Under the pieces are notes generated by a model that saw only the letters and a list, made by a program, of their open reading frames with translations, ran no database searches and had not been told where the DNA came from. Shown here one piece after another: positions 52,183-60,632 of a stretch of 64,000 bases of DNA (within the stretch, counting starts at the first letter, position 1; each line of letters starts with the position of its first letter). The stretch comes from Oscillospiraceae bacterium (GTDB lineage: Bacteria > Bacillota > Clostridia > Saccharofermentanales > Saccharofermentanaceae). The stretch is taken from contig CADAIP010000007.1 in assembly GCA_902787975.1 (NCBI GenBank), positions 34,556 through 98,555 on the forward strand, in the 5' to 3' direction. Made by a program: the position numbers and the translations under genes.

Positions 52183-53100
52183 TCAATACTCTTCTTCTTT
52201 TTCAGTATTGTCGTAGATCTCCTTGCAAGCCTTGCAGTACTCGTATGTGATTACTCTCAAACGGTATGAAAGGTTCTTGAGGATCATGTCGATCTTCTCA
52301 GGGCAGGACTTGAAGAGATCCTCGAGTCCGTCAGGATAGATGATCTCAACCTGTGTATCGTTGCTCTCAACAACTGCTGTATTTGTACGTGCTTCCTGTG
52401 TGATGAGGCCCATCTCACCGAAGCATGCAACAGGCTTAACTTCAGAGAGTCTGATCTCGTTGTCTGCGCCATAGTTGCTGTAGATGCAAACGCTTCCTGA
52501 GTGAACGATGTACATGCACTTGCCGGGCTCACCCTGCTTGAAGATGATAGTACCATAAGGATATGTCTCACCTGATGTACCCTTCTTGGATACTGCATCA
52601 GCTGCTTCGCGGAGAGCTTCAGCGCTGGGTCTCTCAAGTCTGAAGTTCTTAGCTGAGAGATAGATGGACTGCTTTGTCATTGAAGCGAAGAAGCTTGCAT
52701 AATTATTCTTTGAATTCTCTTTACGAACGTTATCAAGAACCTTCTTGATCTCGTTGTAATCATCTGTCATTGCCTTAAGTCTGTTGCCGAGAACTACGAT
52801 GATATCAAGGATCTTGTTAGGATTCTCTGTAATGTAATCGTAAAGCTCGCTGGCTGCAATCTCGATTACTTTTGAATCTTCTTCAGCAACTACTGTGCTG
52901 CTGCGGGGATATGACTCGATAACTGCCATCTCACCGAAATATGTTCCGGGTTCGAGAATTGCAATCTGAACCTGATCTTCCTGACCGTAATTGTTGTAAA
53001 CTCCTACTTTACCCTCTAAAAGCTGGAAGAAAGTATTACCTTCATCTCCCTCTCTGATGATAACTTCGCCGCTGCTGATCGTTCTCTCCATCGTGCTCAT
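52183..53100 (-). CDS. Protein with two cyclic-nucleotide-binding domains and no output domain
   Basis: 305 residues. The first cNMP-binding domain spans ~5-115 (EVIIREGDEGNTFFQLLEG, GTYFGEMAVIESYPRSSTV with the FGExA phosphate-binding cassette), and the second ~170-285 (IIFKQGEPGKCMYIVHSG, CFGEMGLITQEARTNTAVV). A helical linker joins them. There is no helix-turn-helix, kinase or cyclase domain. Codon use is of the highly expressed type, like HU, and the promoter is near consensus. The second cassette reads ARTNTAV, with the Arg kept. It may buffer or sense a nucleotide, or regulate a partner. AAAGGG precedes the ATG. Confidence 0.85.
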   Translation of the reverse strand: MSTMERTISSGEVIIREGDEGNTFFQLLEGKVGVYNNYGQEDQVQIAILEPGTYFGEMAVIESYPRSSTVVAEEDSKVIEIAASELYDYITENPNKILDIIVVLGNRLKAMTDDYNEIKKVLDNVRKENSKNNYASFFASMTKQSIYLSAKNFRLERPSAEALREAADAVSKKGTSGETYPYGTIIFKQGEPGKCMYIVHSGSVCIYSNYGADNEIRLSEVKPVACFGEMGLITQEARTNTAVVESNDTQVEIIYPDGLEDLFKSCPEKIDMILKNLSYRLRVITYEYCKACKEIYDNTEKEEEY

Positions 53101-53168
53101 GTTGTTGCCCTTTCTCTTTCTCGTAATGTAAAAATATGTCTCAAATACACTTTACGTTTCTACACAGG

Positions 53169-53197
53169 ATTGTATTTTCTAACACAGTTTTTGTCAA
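53169..53197 (-). promoter_or_regulatory. Near-consensus sigma-A promoter
   Basis: On the minus strand TTGACA (53192-53197) and TACAAT (53169-53174) are exactly 17 bp apart, about 70 bases before the double cNMP-binding gene. This is the strongest promoter match in the window. Confidence 0.88.
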
Positions 53198-53285
53198 TTA
53201 TCAGATATTTATCAATTATATCATTGATATAAATATATAAAGGCACTTATAGGAAGCCTGCTCAATACAAATTGCATTTGGAGCG

Positions 53286-53294
53286 TGATATAAT
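53286..53294 (+). promoter_or_regulatory. Extended -10 promoter element
   Basis: TGATATAAT fits an extended -10, about 100 bases before the zinc-ribbon gene at 53393. The leader carries a small CCGG-stem hairpin near 53346-53362 (CTCCGGTCGGAAGTCCGG). Confidence 0.55.
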
Positions 53295-53392
53295 CTCGAT
53301 AGAATAAGGATGAGATGCCCTAGATAACTACACTTGAAGAATACTCCGGTCGGAAGTCCGGCCAACTATAAACGTTGCTGAGGAGTTCAAAT

Positions 53393-53824
53393 ATGAGTAT
53401 AGACAACAGAGATCAACGGGTTGATCAACTATTACAAGGCATATACAGATTATGCGTTAATAAGGATGACTGTGCAGATTGTCCTTTCTATGTTACCAAG
53501 TGCACATTTGGAGAACCCAGGCCCAGGACATGGTTCGATGAAGAGACCATAGAGATCAAGGCTGAGGCTGATCCCATACCCGTTGAAGAAACTGAGACAG
53601 AAACTCCTCTGATCAAAGCAATCGAGAATGCCATTGAGGAAGAGCCTGAAGAAGATGATTCTGAAGGCACATGGATCGTTAGCACCACAATGGGAAGTGT
53701 CTTCTCCAAATATGTTTATATCTGCTCCAAGTGCGGATACAAAAAAGAATCCGTTTTCTCTTTAACTCCGATGACCAAGTGTCCCGAGTGCGAGAAAAGA
53801 AAAGCAATGAGAGCGGCTAATTAA
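53393..53824 (+). CDS. Zinc-ribbon protein with acidic linker
   Basis: 143 residues. An N-terminal Cys cluster (CVNKDDCADCPFYVTKC) may bind metal, a Glu-rich linker follows (~65-90), and a C-terminal zinc ribbon is formed by CSKCGY and CPECEKRK. No signal peptide. It has HU-like codon use in part and a good ribosome site (GAGGAG, nine bases before the ATG). It may be a small nucleic-acid-binding or redox protein. It is divergent from the cNMP-binding gene, sharing the 53101-53392 promoter region. Confidence 0.65.
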   Translation: MSIDNRDQRVDQLLQGIYRLCVNKDDCADCPFYVTKCTFGEPRPRTWFDEETIEIKAEADPIPVEETETETPLIKAIENAIEEEPEEDDSEGTWIVSTTMGSVFSKYVYICSKCGYKKESVFSLTPMTKCPECEKRKAMRAAN

Positions 53825-53946
53825 TTCAAGCTAAAAACGTAAGGATGTGTCAGTGTGATGCATCCTTTTTTCGCGGAGTGAAAATATACGTACCAATTTT
53901 AAGAAAACCTTATTTATGTACGTAATTGCATTGCGCTCATGATCAC

Positions 53947-54136
53947 TTTACTTACTGAAATCGAAAAACTCATTTTTGGTAAGTAAAATTCTGAGAAATA
54001 ACGTCATAAAAGCGCGCGATTTACTTACTAGAATCGGAAAACTCAATTTTGGTAAGTAAAATTCTGAGAAGCAACGTCATGAAAGCGATTATTTTACTTA
54101 CTAGAATCCAAAAACTCAATTTTGGTAAGTAATCTA
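53947..54136. repeat. 73-bp tandem repeat, 2.6 copies, with hairpin arms TTACTTAC/GTAAGTAA
   Basis: TTTACTTACT starts units at 53947, 54020 and 54093, exactly 73 bases apart. Each unit has GAATC, AAAACTCA, then TTTTTGGTAAGTAA forming a hairpin with the left arm, then ATTCTGAGAA and an ACGTCAT. The third unit is cut at 54136. GAATCCAAAAACTCAA in the units resembles GAATCCCAAAAACTCTT at the end of the neighbouring phosphodiesterase gene (54160-54176). A further TACGTAC/GTACGTA hairpin precedes at 53886-53923. Confidence 0.9.
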
Positions 54137-54149
54137 CCGGGTGTTTCTC

Positions 54150-55814
54150 TTAATCTTTGAATCCCAAAAACTCTTTAAGTCCTTCGAACTTTTCCATGTA
54201 GTCTCGTGTTAGTCCGAAGTGTCCTGAGAGAAGTTCTCCGTTGCTTTCCAAGAATTCTTCAAACGTGCCACTCATCTGCTCGGGCGTGAAGAAGAATTCG
54301 CGCGAGCCTCCGGTGCAGCGGTCGCCTGCCTGGACAAATGCGGAATAACCTCCGAGAACGTGTGATCTGAACTCGAACCGTTCGAGATACCATCCGTGCA
54401 TCTGAACGCCGGTATGCGGCCTTACGTCAAAGACATCCTTAACTTTATTTGCATCCGTGATATAAGACTCCTGGTCGCTGATGATCTCATTGATAAAGAG
54501 TTCGCCGTCCCAGTCATCATCGTAGCGCGAGAACGTGCCGTCATTCCAGTCGTAGTACTTGATGAATTTCTTCTTTCCGTCCACGTCCTCAATTGCATAT
54601 CGGTAGCTTTTATTGAAAAGAGACTTCTTTGCCCACGGATATTTCTTTTTCAGCCTCTTCAGGGCATCGTCAACATAGGCATCAACGTCTGTTCCAAGAA
54701 AATAGAAATCCTTGAAGATCAATACTGGCACACGCATTTCCCTCTCGGTAACTCCGCCGTGTGAGGAGACCCACTTAACCTTTTTGGTGTGGATGAGGGT
54801 AAGGTCGTCAATTGCAACAGCTATATAGTCGCCGAGCATATCCCTGAATTTGGGATGCTCCGTTCCCGTTCCGAAAAGCTTTCTTTCAAGTACTTCCTTT
54901 TTGGTCAGGAGATCAAACTTGCCTTTGTAGATCCTGTTAAACAGCGTTCTGAACTCTCTTTTCCTGCCCTTCTTGATGAAGAAAGTTGCAAGTCTGGGTT
55001 CGATCGCGGGCAGTCTTTCCATGCAGTCCATGAGTTCCGGATAGTCTTCAAGCTGGGACATCTGCGTATCGACGTGACCGTGGTCAGCGGTAATGATGAG
55101 GAGCGTATCCTTCATGCCGCGCGCAAATTCAGCAATCCTGTCCTGAACGTCTGCGAGGAATTCCTTTATCTTCGGGTGTTCATCGCAGGCTCCGCCGTAC
55201 TTGTGGAGAAGATCATCAGGTGAAATGCAGTATCCATAGATATACTTGCGTTCCGGCCGGGCGCAAAGTTCCTTTGCCTTATCGAGGATATCCTGCAACG
55301 TCTCTGTTTTCTCATCGGCATATGGCGACAGGCAGTAATTTGCCACGCCTGCTTCCGTGAGCCTGTCAAAGACACTCTTATAAGGTGTGATCGTGCCGGC
55401 GACAAAATAGTCTGCAGCCTTCTTCTTTGTACCCACGATCGTGTTTTTATATACCGTGACGACCTGGTCAATGTCCTTGTAGTAAACATCCCAGCCGATC
55501 CATCCGTGCTCACAGGGCTGAAGACCAGTCATGAGAGAAGTAGTGGCGGCAACGGTTGCCGACGGAAAAACGGAGTCAACATAGCCGACGCTATGCGATG
55601 GCAGATACTCCCTGCGATCGGTATTCCAGACCAGGACCGAACTGCCCATGCCGTCAAGGATAAGAAGGATCACGTTTTTGTATTCTTCTTTAAGATACTT
55701 ATCGAGAAGATCTGAAGTATCACCCGCAGGCTCTGCTCCGAAGTATTTCAGGATGGAATTCGGAAGATTTACAATGCTTTCTTTGTAATCAGGTTCGACT
55801 GTGTAATTGTTCAT
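54150..55814 (-). CDS. Alkaline-phosphatase-superfamily phosphodiesterase with C-terminal extension
   Basis: 554 residues with no signal peptide. Residues ~45-375 fit the type I phosphodiesterase/nucleotide pyrophosphatase fold: LLILDGMGSSV gives the first metal Asp, VFPSATVAATTSLMTG holds the nucleophile Thr, TADHGHVD gives the metal Asp-His pair, and SSHGGVTEREM a further His. The C-terminal ~165 residues (YRYAIEDVDGKKKFIKYYDW, GVQMHGWYLERFEF, AFVQAGDRCTGGS) are outside the core and not recognised. GGAG precedes the ATG. It follows the HAD phosphatase gene by 16 bases in the same direction. Confidence 0.82.
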   Translation of the reverse strand: MNNYTVEPDYKESIVNLPNSILKYFGAEPAGDTSDLLDKYLKEEYKNVILLILDGMGSSVLVWNTDRREYLPSHSVGYVDSVFPSATVAATTSLMTGLQPCEHGWIGWDVYYKDIDQVVTVYKNTIVGTKKKAADYFVAGTITPYKSVFDRLTEAGVANYCLSPYADEKTETLQDILDKAKELCARPERKYIYGYCISPDDLLHKYGGACDEHPKIKEFLADVQDRIAEFARGMKDTLLIITADHGHVDTQMSQLEDYPELMDCMERLPAIEPRLATFFIKKGRKREFRTLFNRIYKGKFDLLTKKEVLERKLFGTGTEHPKFRDMLGDYIAVAIDDLTLIHTKKVKWVSSHGGVTEREMRVPVLIFKDFYFLGTDVDAYVDDALKRLKKKYPWAKKSLFNKSYRYAIEDVDGKKKFIKYYDWNDGTFSRYDDDWDGELFINEIISDQESYITDANKVKDVFDVRPHTGVQMHGWYLERFEFRSHVLGGYSAFVQAGDRCTGGSREFFFTPEQMSGTFEEFLESNGELLSGHFGLTRDYMEKFEGLKEFLGFKD

Positions 55815-55830
55815 GTCAAGCTCCGGCTGA

Positions 55831-56430
55831 TCAACTCATTGAATTCAGAAAATCGATTACCTCTTTGTGGTCTCCCATGAATTGGAATGTGTTGAGGCCG
55901 GCTTTTTTCGCGCCTTCGATGTTCTTTGCCCTGTCGTCGATGAACAGGCATTCGTCAGCCTTAAGACCGTATTCTTCAAGGAATAACTTGTAGATCCTGA
56001 CGTCCGGCTTGATCATGTGGTGGTCTGCCGATACGAACACGCCGTCGAAAAAATCGAGAGGCAGAAACTTCGGAAAGTATGTGTAGAACAGGTCGCTGGC
56101 ATTGGAAAGAACATAGACCTTGTAGCCGTGGTCTTTCACGTATCTGCAAAAATCTTCGGCGCCGTCTAACGGATCCATGCAGATGTCCCATCTGTCAGCG
56201 CAGTTTTTGAGAGCTTCGTGGTATTTTTCGGGCACTCTGGACTTAACAAGATCGAATCTGTCCTTGTCTTTGATGTCGCCGCTGTCGGCCATCTCCCATT
56301 CCGGACCTTCGAAAAGCTCTCGCCTGATGATGTCCTTCTCTTCTTCCGAAGAGCAGAACGTGTCCATTACGAATTCGGGATTGTAATCCAGAAGGACATT
56401 ACCCATGTCGAGTACTATGTTTCTGATCAT
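55831..56430 (-). CDS. HAD-superfamily phosphatase, YihX-like
   Basis: 199 residues, full length for the group. LDMGNVLLDY carries nucleophile Asp8; the +2 residue is Gly rather than Asp, as in YihX and the epoxide-hydrolase-like branch. VYVLSNASDLF gives motif II, MIKPDVRIY the motif III Lys, and CLFIDDRAKNIEGAKKAG motif IV. YihX removes phosphate from alpha-glucose-1-phosphate; the substrate here is unproven. AAGGGGAT lies upstream of the ATG. It leads a pair with the phosphodiesterase. Confidence 0.92.
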   Translation of the reverse strand: MIRNIVLDMGNVLLDYNPEFVMDTFCSSEEEKDIIRRELFEGPEWEMADSGDIKDKDRFDLVKSRVPEKYHEALKNCADRWDICMDPLDGAEDFCRYVKDHGYKVYVLSNASDLFYTYFPKFLPLDFFDGVFVSADHHMIKPDVRIYKLFLEEYGLKADECLFIDDRAKNIEGAKKAGLNTFQFMGDHKEVIDFLNSMS

Positions 56431-56502
56431 GTTTCCATTATCCCCTTAATATTAATCTGCTTATGAGATTATACCAATCGGGCAAATAGTTTTGCGGCAA
56501 AA

Positions 56503-56532
56503 GAAAAAGACCCGGATGATTTGTTCCGGGTC
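56503..56532 (-). terminator. Rho-independent terminator
   Basis: On the minus strand GACCCGGA pairs with TCCGGGTC around an eight-base loop and is followed by TTTTTC. It lies 25 bases after the HEAT-repeat gene. Confidence 0.9.
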
Positions 56533-56556
56533 CATGAAATGCTGTTAATTACCGAA

Positions 56557-56904
56557 TCAGTAGGTAATTACGTTATCCTTAAGCTGTTCAAAAGCTCTCT
56601 TGGCGGCCTGTTTTGCATTCGGATCCGGATCGGCAAATGCAAGCTTTCTCAGGTATTCTTCGCAGTTCTTTGCATGGATCTCAGCGGCGGAATTGCAAGC
56701 TGTAGCCCTTACAAAAGGTGAAGGGTCACGCAAAAGCTCAATAAGGCCCATGCCTGCCTCGTATGTAGGGATCATGCCCAGAGCCATAGCTGCAGCCATT
56801 CTTACATCGTCGTTGGGATTATCAATGTACTTAAGTACTGCGCCGATTTTCTGCTTTTGACCTAATTTAAGGATCTTATCTCTAAGAGCATCGATGTTAG
56901 CCAT
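56557..56904 (-). CDS. HEAT-repeat protein
   Basis: 115 residues consisting almost wholly of three HEAT-like helix pairs (IGAVLKYIDNPNDDVRMAAA, GLIELLRDPSPFVRATAC, LRKLAFADPDPNAKQAAKRA). Such short solenoids usually mediate protein binding. The ATG at 56904 is preferred over 56922 because GAGGAAG then has normal spacing. Codons are of the frequent type, so it may be well expressed. Partner unknown. Confidence 0.85.
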   Translation of the reverse strand: MANIDALRDKILKLGQKQKIGAVLKYIDNPNDDVRMAAAMALGMIPTYEAGMGLIELLRDPSPFVRATACNSAAEIHAKNCEEYLRKLAFADPDPNAKQAAKRAFEQLKDNVITY

Positions 56905-57062
56905 ATGTGGTAGCTTCCTCACTTCACAGATTGCTTTATCATTATATGCAAACTATTTTGGGATGACCACAGGTAAACAAGGATTTTTTAACAATTTTCC
57001 TTGATTTTTAAAAAATGGCGAAATAGCACAATTCGTATTCTCAAATTTCGGGCAAAATATCG

Positions 57063-57092
57063 TTGTAACAGTGTTAAATGCACTGTTTACAA
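57063..57092. repeat. Hairpin TTGTAACAGTG/CACTGTTTACAA after the acyltransferase gene
   Basis: A 12-bp stem with one bulge and a seven-base loop, five bases beyond the stop of the gene at 57098. It has no T-run in the gene's direction, so it is not a clear terminator; it could protect the message end. The rest of 56905-57062 is AT-rich with no gene seen. Confidence 0.6.
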
Positions 57093-57097
57093 TGTAT

Positions 57098-58585
57098 TCA
57101 CCCTTTTTTCCCACTTTTGGTCTTTGATTTGTCAGATGTTGCGAATTTTACAGATTTTGCGGAATCGGGCGAATTATTTACCTTTTCGGACGCATTTTTT
57201 TCGTCATTTTCCTGCTCAAATGATTTTTGTTCTGAAGCTTCTTTTTCCTTCAGCTGCTCTTCCTTCCTGATTTTCTTAAGATCGTCATCATCCATGAACC
57301 TGGGTGCGGTCGAATATACGACTTTCTGTCTCCTCGAGAACAAAAGCTCCTGAACGCGGTCCGTGAGCTTCTGCTCTCCGACACCAAGCAGGACGGACAG
57401 GATAATGACGCCGATGGCAAAAGCCAGAAGGTTCGGATAGACACCACCCATATAAAACGGTGATTCTTCGAAGTTATATGACAGGAAGCGCAGTAATGTA
57501 AGCGCCATGAGGTTCATGAGGTAAGTATGAAGCGAGTATTTGCCGAAGAATCTGCTTACCGGATTGACTACGTAGTACTTCATGAGGAACATGAATACCG
57601 TGAACGGGAAAATGAACATCAGAGGGATCTGGCAGAAGTATGTCAGGATCTTTTTGTCGATCTCAGGACCTCTCATGTTGAATTCCGTCCAGTAACCGAA
57701 GCGTGTCTGGCCGTATGCGTTAAGGCCATAAGCAGCAAGCGTGATAAGGATCAGGACAAAGAACTTGGAACCGTAATTTTTCTTAAAGAAAGGAACGATC
57801 TTATTCTCGTATGTCGCGAAAATAAGTCCCGCAAGGAATGCAGGTGCGGAATTGACCCACCATTCGCCCTGGAACCAGAAGATCTTCTCGTCCATCCACC
57901 ACTTGAATGATGTTTCCCAGAAATTATCGTCCATCCACCAGTTGGCAGGACCTGCCCACCATGCCATGTGGCCGTTGATGCAGGCTCCGATTCCCATTAA
58001 GACCGTGAAGACACCTATGATCACAAAGCATGCCTTGCGGTTCTTTACGAATCTGAAGCTTAAGAAGAATACAAGATAAAGGAGCGATAAGACGATCGGG
58101 AACCAAGCATATACGTTCATCATGGTAATGCCCAAAAGGTTTGTGACCCATTGCGCCTTTTCGAGATGGATCTTAACGAGGAATGTGAAAAGGCCGTACA
58201 AAAGGACGTCGACGTAGAAAGGAACTACGATGGACTTAACGATCCTCTTCTTGATAAAGCCTTTGAGATAATCTTTCTTGCTGTCAAAACTCTTGATGAG
58301 GCCGTAGCCTGAGCAGAAGAAAAATACTGCTACAAAATATGCGCCGGCATTTACGAAGGGAGTCAGAACGCCTGATTCCTGGAATGCAAATTCCTGTGAA
58401 ATATGGTGGAGGATTACGCCCATGGCTGCAAAGCCCCTGACGGACTTCATCACGTCAAGGCTTGTAAAACCGTCATTAAACTGGTTCTTCTTGCCGAATT
58501 TGTTTTTCGCGCCGACAACAATAACGCATACAAACAGGAAGCATACGATACGGTCTATAACTCGCCACACAATAGTACTGTCCAT
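57098..58585 (-). CDS. Acyltransferase 3 family membrane protein with charged tail
   Basis: 495 residues. After one N-terminal span, FTSLDVMKSVRGFAAMGVIL, followed by HHIS, gives the family motif with the catalytic His. About ten spans follow to residue ~415. The last ~80 residues are a Lys/Glu/Ser-rich cytosolic tail (EEQLKEKEASEQKSFEQEND). Family members O-acylate cell-surface polysaccharides, lipids or peptidoglycan. A Trp-rich stretch (AWWAGPANWWMDDNFW) marks an outer loop. AGGAAG precedes the ATG. It lies 20 bases downstream of a sugar permease gene, so they may be co-transcribed. Confidence 0.85.
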   Translation of the reverse strand: MDSTIVWRVIDRIVCFLFVCVIVVGAKNKFGKKNQFNDGFTSLDVMKSVRGFAAMGVILHHISQEFAFQESGVLTPFVNAGAYFVAVFFFCSGYGLIKSFDSKKDYLKGFIKKRIVKSIVVPFYVDVLLYGLFTFLVKIHLEKAQWVTNLLGITMMNVYAWFPIVLSLLYLVFFLSFRFVKNRKACFVIIGVFTVLMGIGACINGHMAWWAGPANWWMDDNFWETSFKWWMDEKIFWFQGEWWVNSAPAFLAGLIFATYENKIVPFFKKNYGSKFFVLILITLAAYGLNAYGQTRFGYWTEFNMRGPEIDKKILTYFCQIPLMFIFPFTVFMFLMKYYVVNPVSRFFGKYSLHTYLMNLMALTLLRFLSYNFEESPFYMGGVYPNLLAFAIGVIILSVLLGVGEQKLTDRVQELLFSRRQKVVYSTAPRFMDDDDLKKIRKEEQLKEKEASEQKSFEQENDEKNASEKVNNSPDSAKSVKFATSDKSKTKSGKKG

Positions 58586-58605
58586 CTGTTACTTCCTGTC
58601 CCTGA

Positions 58606-59601
58606 TCATGTCTGCTTAAGGATCGCAGCTTCCCGTTTTTGCTGTCTTGCCATTTTCTTGAGCCTGGCCTCATCCTTGTCCCTGATCAGAATGAAATATA
58701 CGATCCCTGCGATCAGGAGATAAATGCCGAGCTGGATGACACTTGCGGCAGCAGCCCTGTCGTAAGCGTAAGAACCCATGAAAGCCTGGTTCTCAAGATA
58801 CATCATCAGCGTAAGATTTTTTCGAAGCGAATCGAAAGAACCGAATGCTCTCGGTACGTCGGCCATGCCGAGACCTTCGATGATGGAAACAATCGTGATG
58901 AAAAAGAGCATCGGCTTCATGCAGGGAAGCGTAATGCGGAAGAACGTCTGCACCCTGCCGGCGCCGTCCATTTCCGCCGCTTCGAAGATCTCAACCGGAA
59001 TGCCTGTAATGCCTGCAATGGCATAGATAAACGTGATGCCGAACTGCAGGAAAACAGTAATGATTATTATGAAAAACTGAACAGAGGTAAAGAACTCGAA
59101 ATCCTCAGGCTCAAAGCCAAAGCCGTTGATCATGGAAGCCGCGATGGTCATTCCCGCAGCGGTTCCGAAGAAAGCGATCATGTAGTTCAAAAGGACCATG
59201 CCCCAGGCTGAACCTGCAACGAGCTTAGGGAAAAAGAATGCTGTCTTAAATATGCCTCTTCCCTTGATCCGGAGCCTCCTGTCGGTAATTACTGCTGCAA
59301 GCCAGAAAGCAAGGATCCACTGCGGGATAAGTTCGCCGAGGAAGAAAAGAAATGTATTCTTTAACGCATCATGAAATGATTTTGCTTTGAAGATCTCTAT
59401 GAAATTCTTGAACAAGGGTTCGCCGATCGAAGGAAGGAATTCCGGATTGGTATTGCCCGCATGCTTGAGATAACAGAATGAATAGTAAATGGTGCTCGCC
59501 AAAGGCCAGAAATGAAATACCATGAATAACACAAAGAAAGGGAGAACAAAAATATATCCCCACTTTGAGTAGCGCTTCTCAAGCTGAACCTTTTTTCCCA
59601 T
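58606..59601 (-). CDS. Sugar ABC transporter permease, MalF/UgpA-type
   Basis: 331 residues with six membrane spans. The EAA loop that docks on the ATPase reads EAAEMDGAGRVQTFFRITLP, at about 215-235. The N-terminal WGYIFVLPFFVLFMVFHFWP is typical of the CUT1 family. It would form a channel with the permease encoded divergently at 59799. Neither a solute-binding protein nor an ATPase gene adjoins; CUT1 systems in Bacillota often share one ATPase (MsmX-type). The ribosome site is weak (GGGG, nine bases before the ATG). Confidence 0.92.
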   Translation of the reverse strand: MGKKVQLEKRYSKWGYIFVLPFFVLFMVFHFWPLASTIYYSFCYLKHAGNTNPEFLPSIGEPLFKNFIEIFKAKSFHDALKNTFLFFLGELIPQWILAFWLAAVITDRRLRIKGRGIFKTAFFFPKLVAGSAWGMVLLNYMIAFFGTAAGMTIAASMINGFGFEPEDFEFFTSVQFFIIIITVFLQFGITFIYAIAGITGIPVEIFEAAEMDGAGRVQTFFRITLPCMKPMLFFITIVSIIEGLGMADVPRAFGSFDSLRKNLTLMMYLENQAFMGSYAYDRAAAASVIQLGIYLLIAGIVYFILIRDKDEARLKKMARQQKREAAILKQT

Positions 59602-59684
59602 ATAGCCCCATTACCCGCGGAATGCGTGACGCACCCGTATCAAAATACAACGCTATTATATCTTTTAACCGTGCATTAGAACAA

Positions 59685-59703
59685 TATCAATTTTTCATTG
59701 ATA
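59685..59703. promoter_or_regulatory. Palindrome between divergent permease genes
   Basis: TATCAAT-TTTTC-ATTGATA is a perfect 7+5+7 inverted repeat in the 197-base gap between the two permease genes, a likely operator or hairpin for shared control. Confidence 0.45.
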
Positions 59704-59798
59704 GGCAAAGAACAGTATGATACTCTAAACATACTAAATACGTGCCTTTTATTCGGGGATAACAGGTATGGGGGTGAATTGGTACGAGCGATGTGAAC

Positions 59799-60608
59799 AT
59801 GACCCGTTCTGAGGTCAGGAAAAAAGATAACATCCTTAGAGCCGTTACTTATATTATTTCCATCGCATTGGGATTGTTCATTCTGGTCCCCTTTATCAGC
59901 ATGCTCATGGGCAAATTCGGCGACCCTTATATCGATGAGGAAGTCGAAAACATTATCGCTCATGACTTACTCAAATTCTGGAAACAGTTTATTTTGGTCT
60001 TCAATTCAGGCCAATTCACAAACTTCATGAATTCGGTTATCGTATCCGTCTTAAGCACGGTATTCTGCATGTATGTTTCCGCCATGACCGCATACGGCAT
60101 CACTGCTTACGAATGGAAATTAAGAGAAGCATTCGACAAGATGATCCTCATAATCGTAATGATCCCCGGCACGATATCTACGATCGGTTTCTATCAGCTG
60201 ATCTACAAGTTCCATCTAATCAACCTGCTCTCAATGCTCATACTCCCTGCGATCGCATCACCTCTTACGGTGCTGTTCATGAGGTTATATCTGAAAGCCA
60301 CATTCTCAAAGGCTCTCGTTGAATCGGCAAGACTTGACGGCGCAGGGGAATTTCGGATCTTCAACCAGATAATCCTCCCCCTCTTAAAGCCCGCCATCGC
60401 AACACAGGCAATCTTCTGCTTCGTAACAAGCTGGCACAACACGCTTATTCCCAGCATCATCCTTATCGAAGAAAGTAAGAGAACACTCCCCGTCTCGAAC
60501 AACACGCTGGGCACGGAACTTCTGCTGTTCCTTCCACCGATACTCGTGTATGCTTTCCTCTCAAAACACATCGTAGAAGGCATAGCGTTGGGCGGCGTAA
60601 AAACTTAA
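59799..60608 (+). CDS. Sugar ABC transporter permease, MalG/UgpE-type
   Basis: 269 residues with six spans. The EAA loop is ESARLDGAGEFRIFNQIILP at about 180-200, and the end KHIVEGIALGGVKT is diagnostic of CUT1 MalG-type permeases. It pairs with the MalF-type protein encoded on the other strand. A GTG at 59793 is an equally possible start; neither has a strong ribosome site. Convergent with the SGNH hydrolase gene. In most CUT1 operons the two permeases are tandem, so the divergent layout is unusual. Confidence 0.92.
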   Translation: MTRSEVRKKDNILRAVTYIISIALGLFILVPFISMLMGKFGDPYIDEEVENIIAHDLLKFWKQFILVFNSGQFTNFMNSVIVSVLSTVFCMYVSAMTAYGITAYEWKLREAFDKMILIIVMIPGTISTIGFYQLIYKFHLINLLSMLILPAIASPLTVLFMRLYLKATFSKALVESARLDGAGEFRIFNQIILPLLKPAIATQAIFCFVTSWHNTLIPSIILIEESKRTLPVSNNTLGTELLLFLPPILVYAFLSKHIVEGIALGGVKT

Positions 60609-60632
60609 AGAACGGGATTATAAATCTGAGGA

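Noticed and set aside
53101..53392. Riboswitch in the leader of the zinc-ribbon gene
   Set aside because: Only a short CCGG hairpin is present; no conserved riboswitch core was recognised.
53947..54136. CRISPR array
   Set aside because: The whole 73-bp unit is repeated, not just a short repeat with unique spacers; only 2.6 copies exist.
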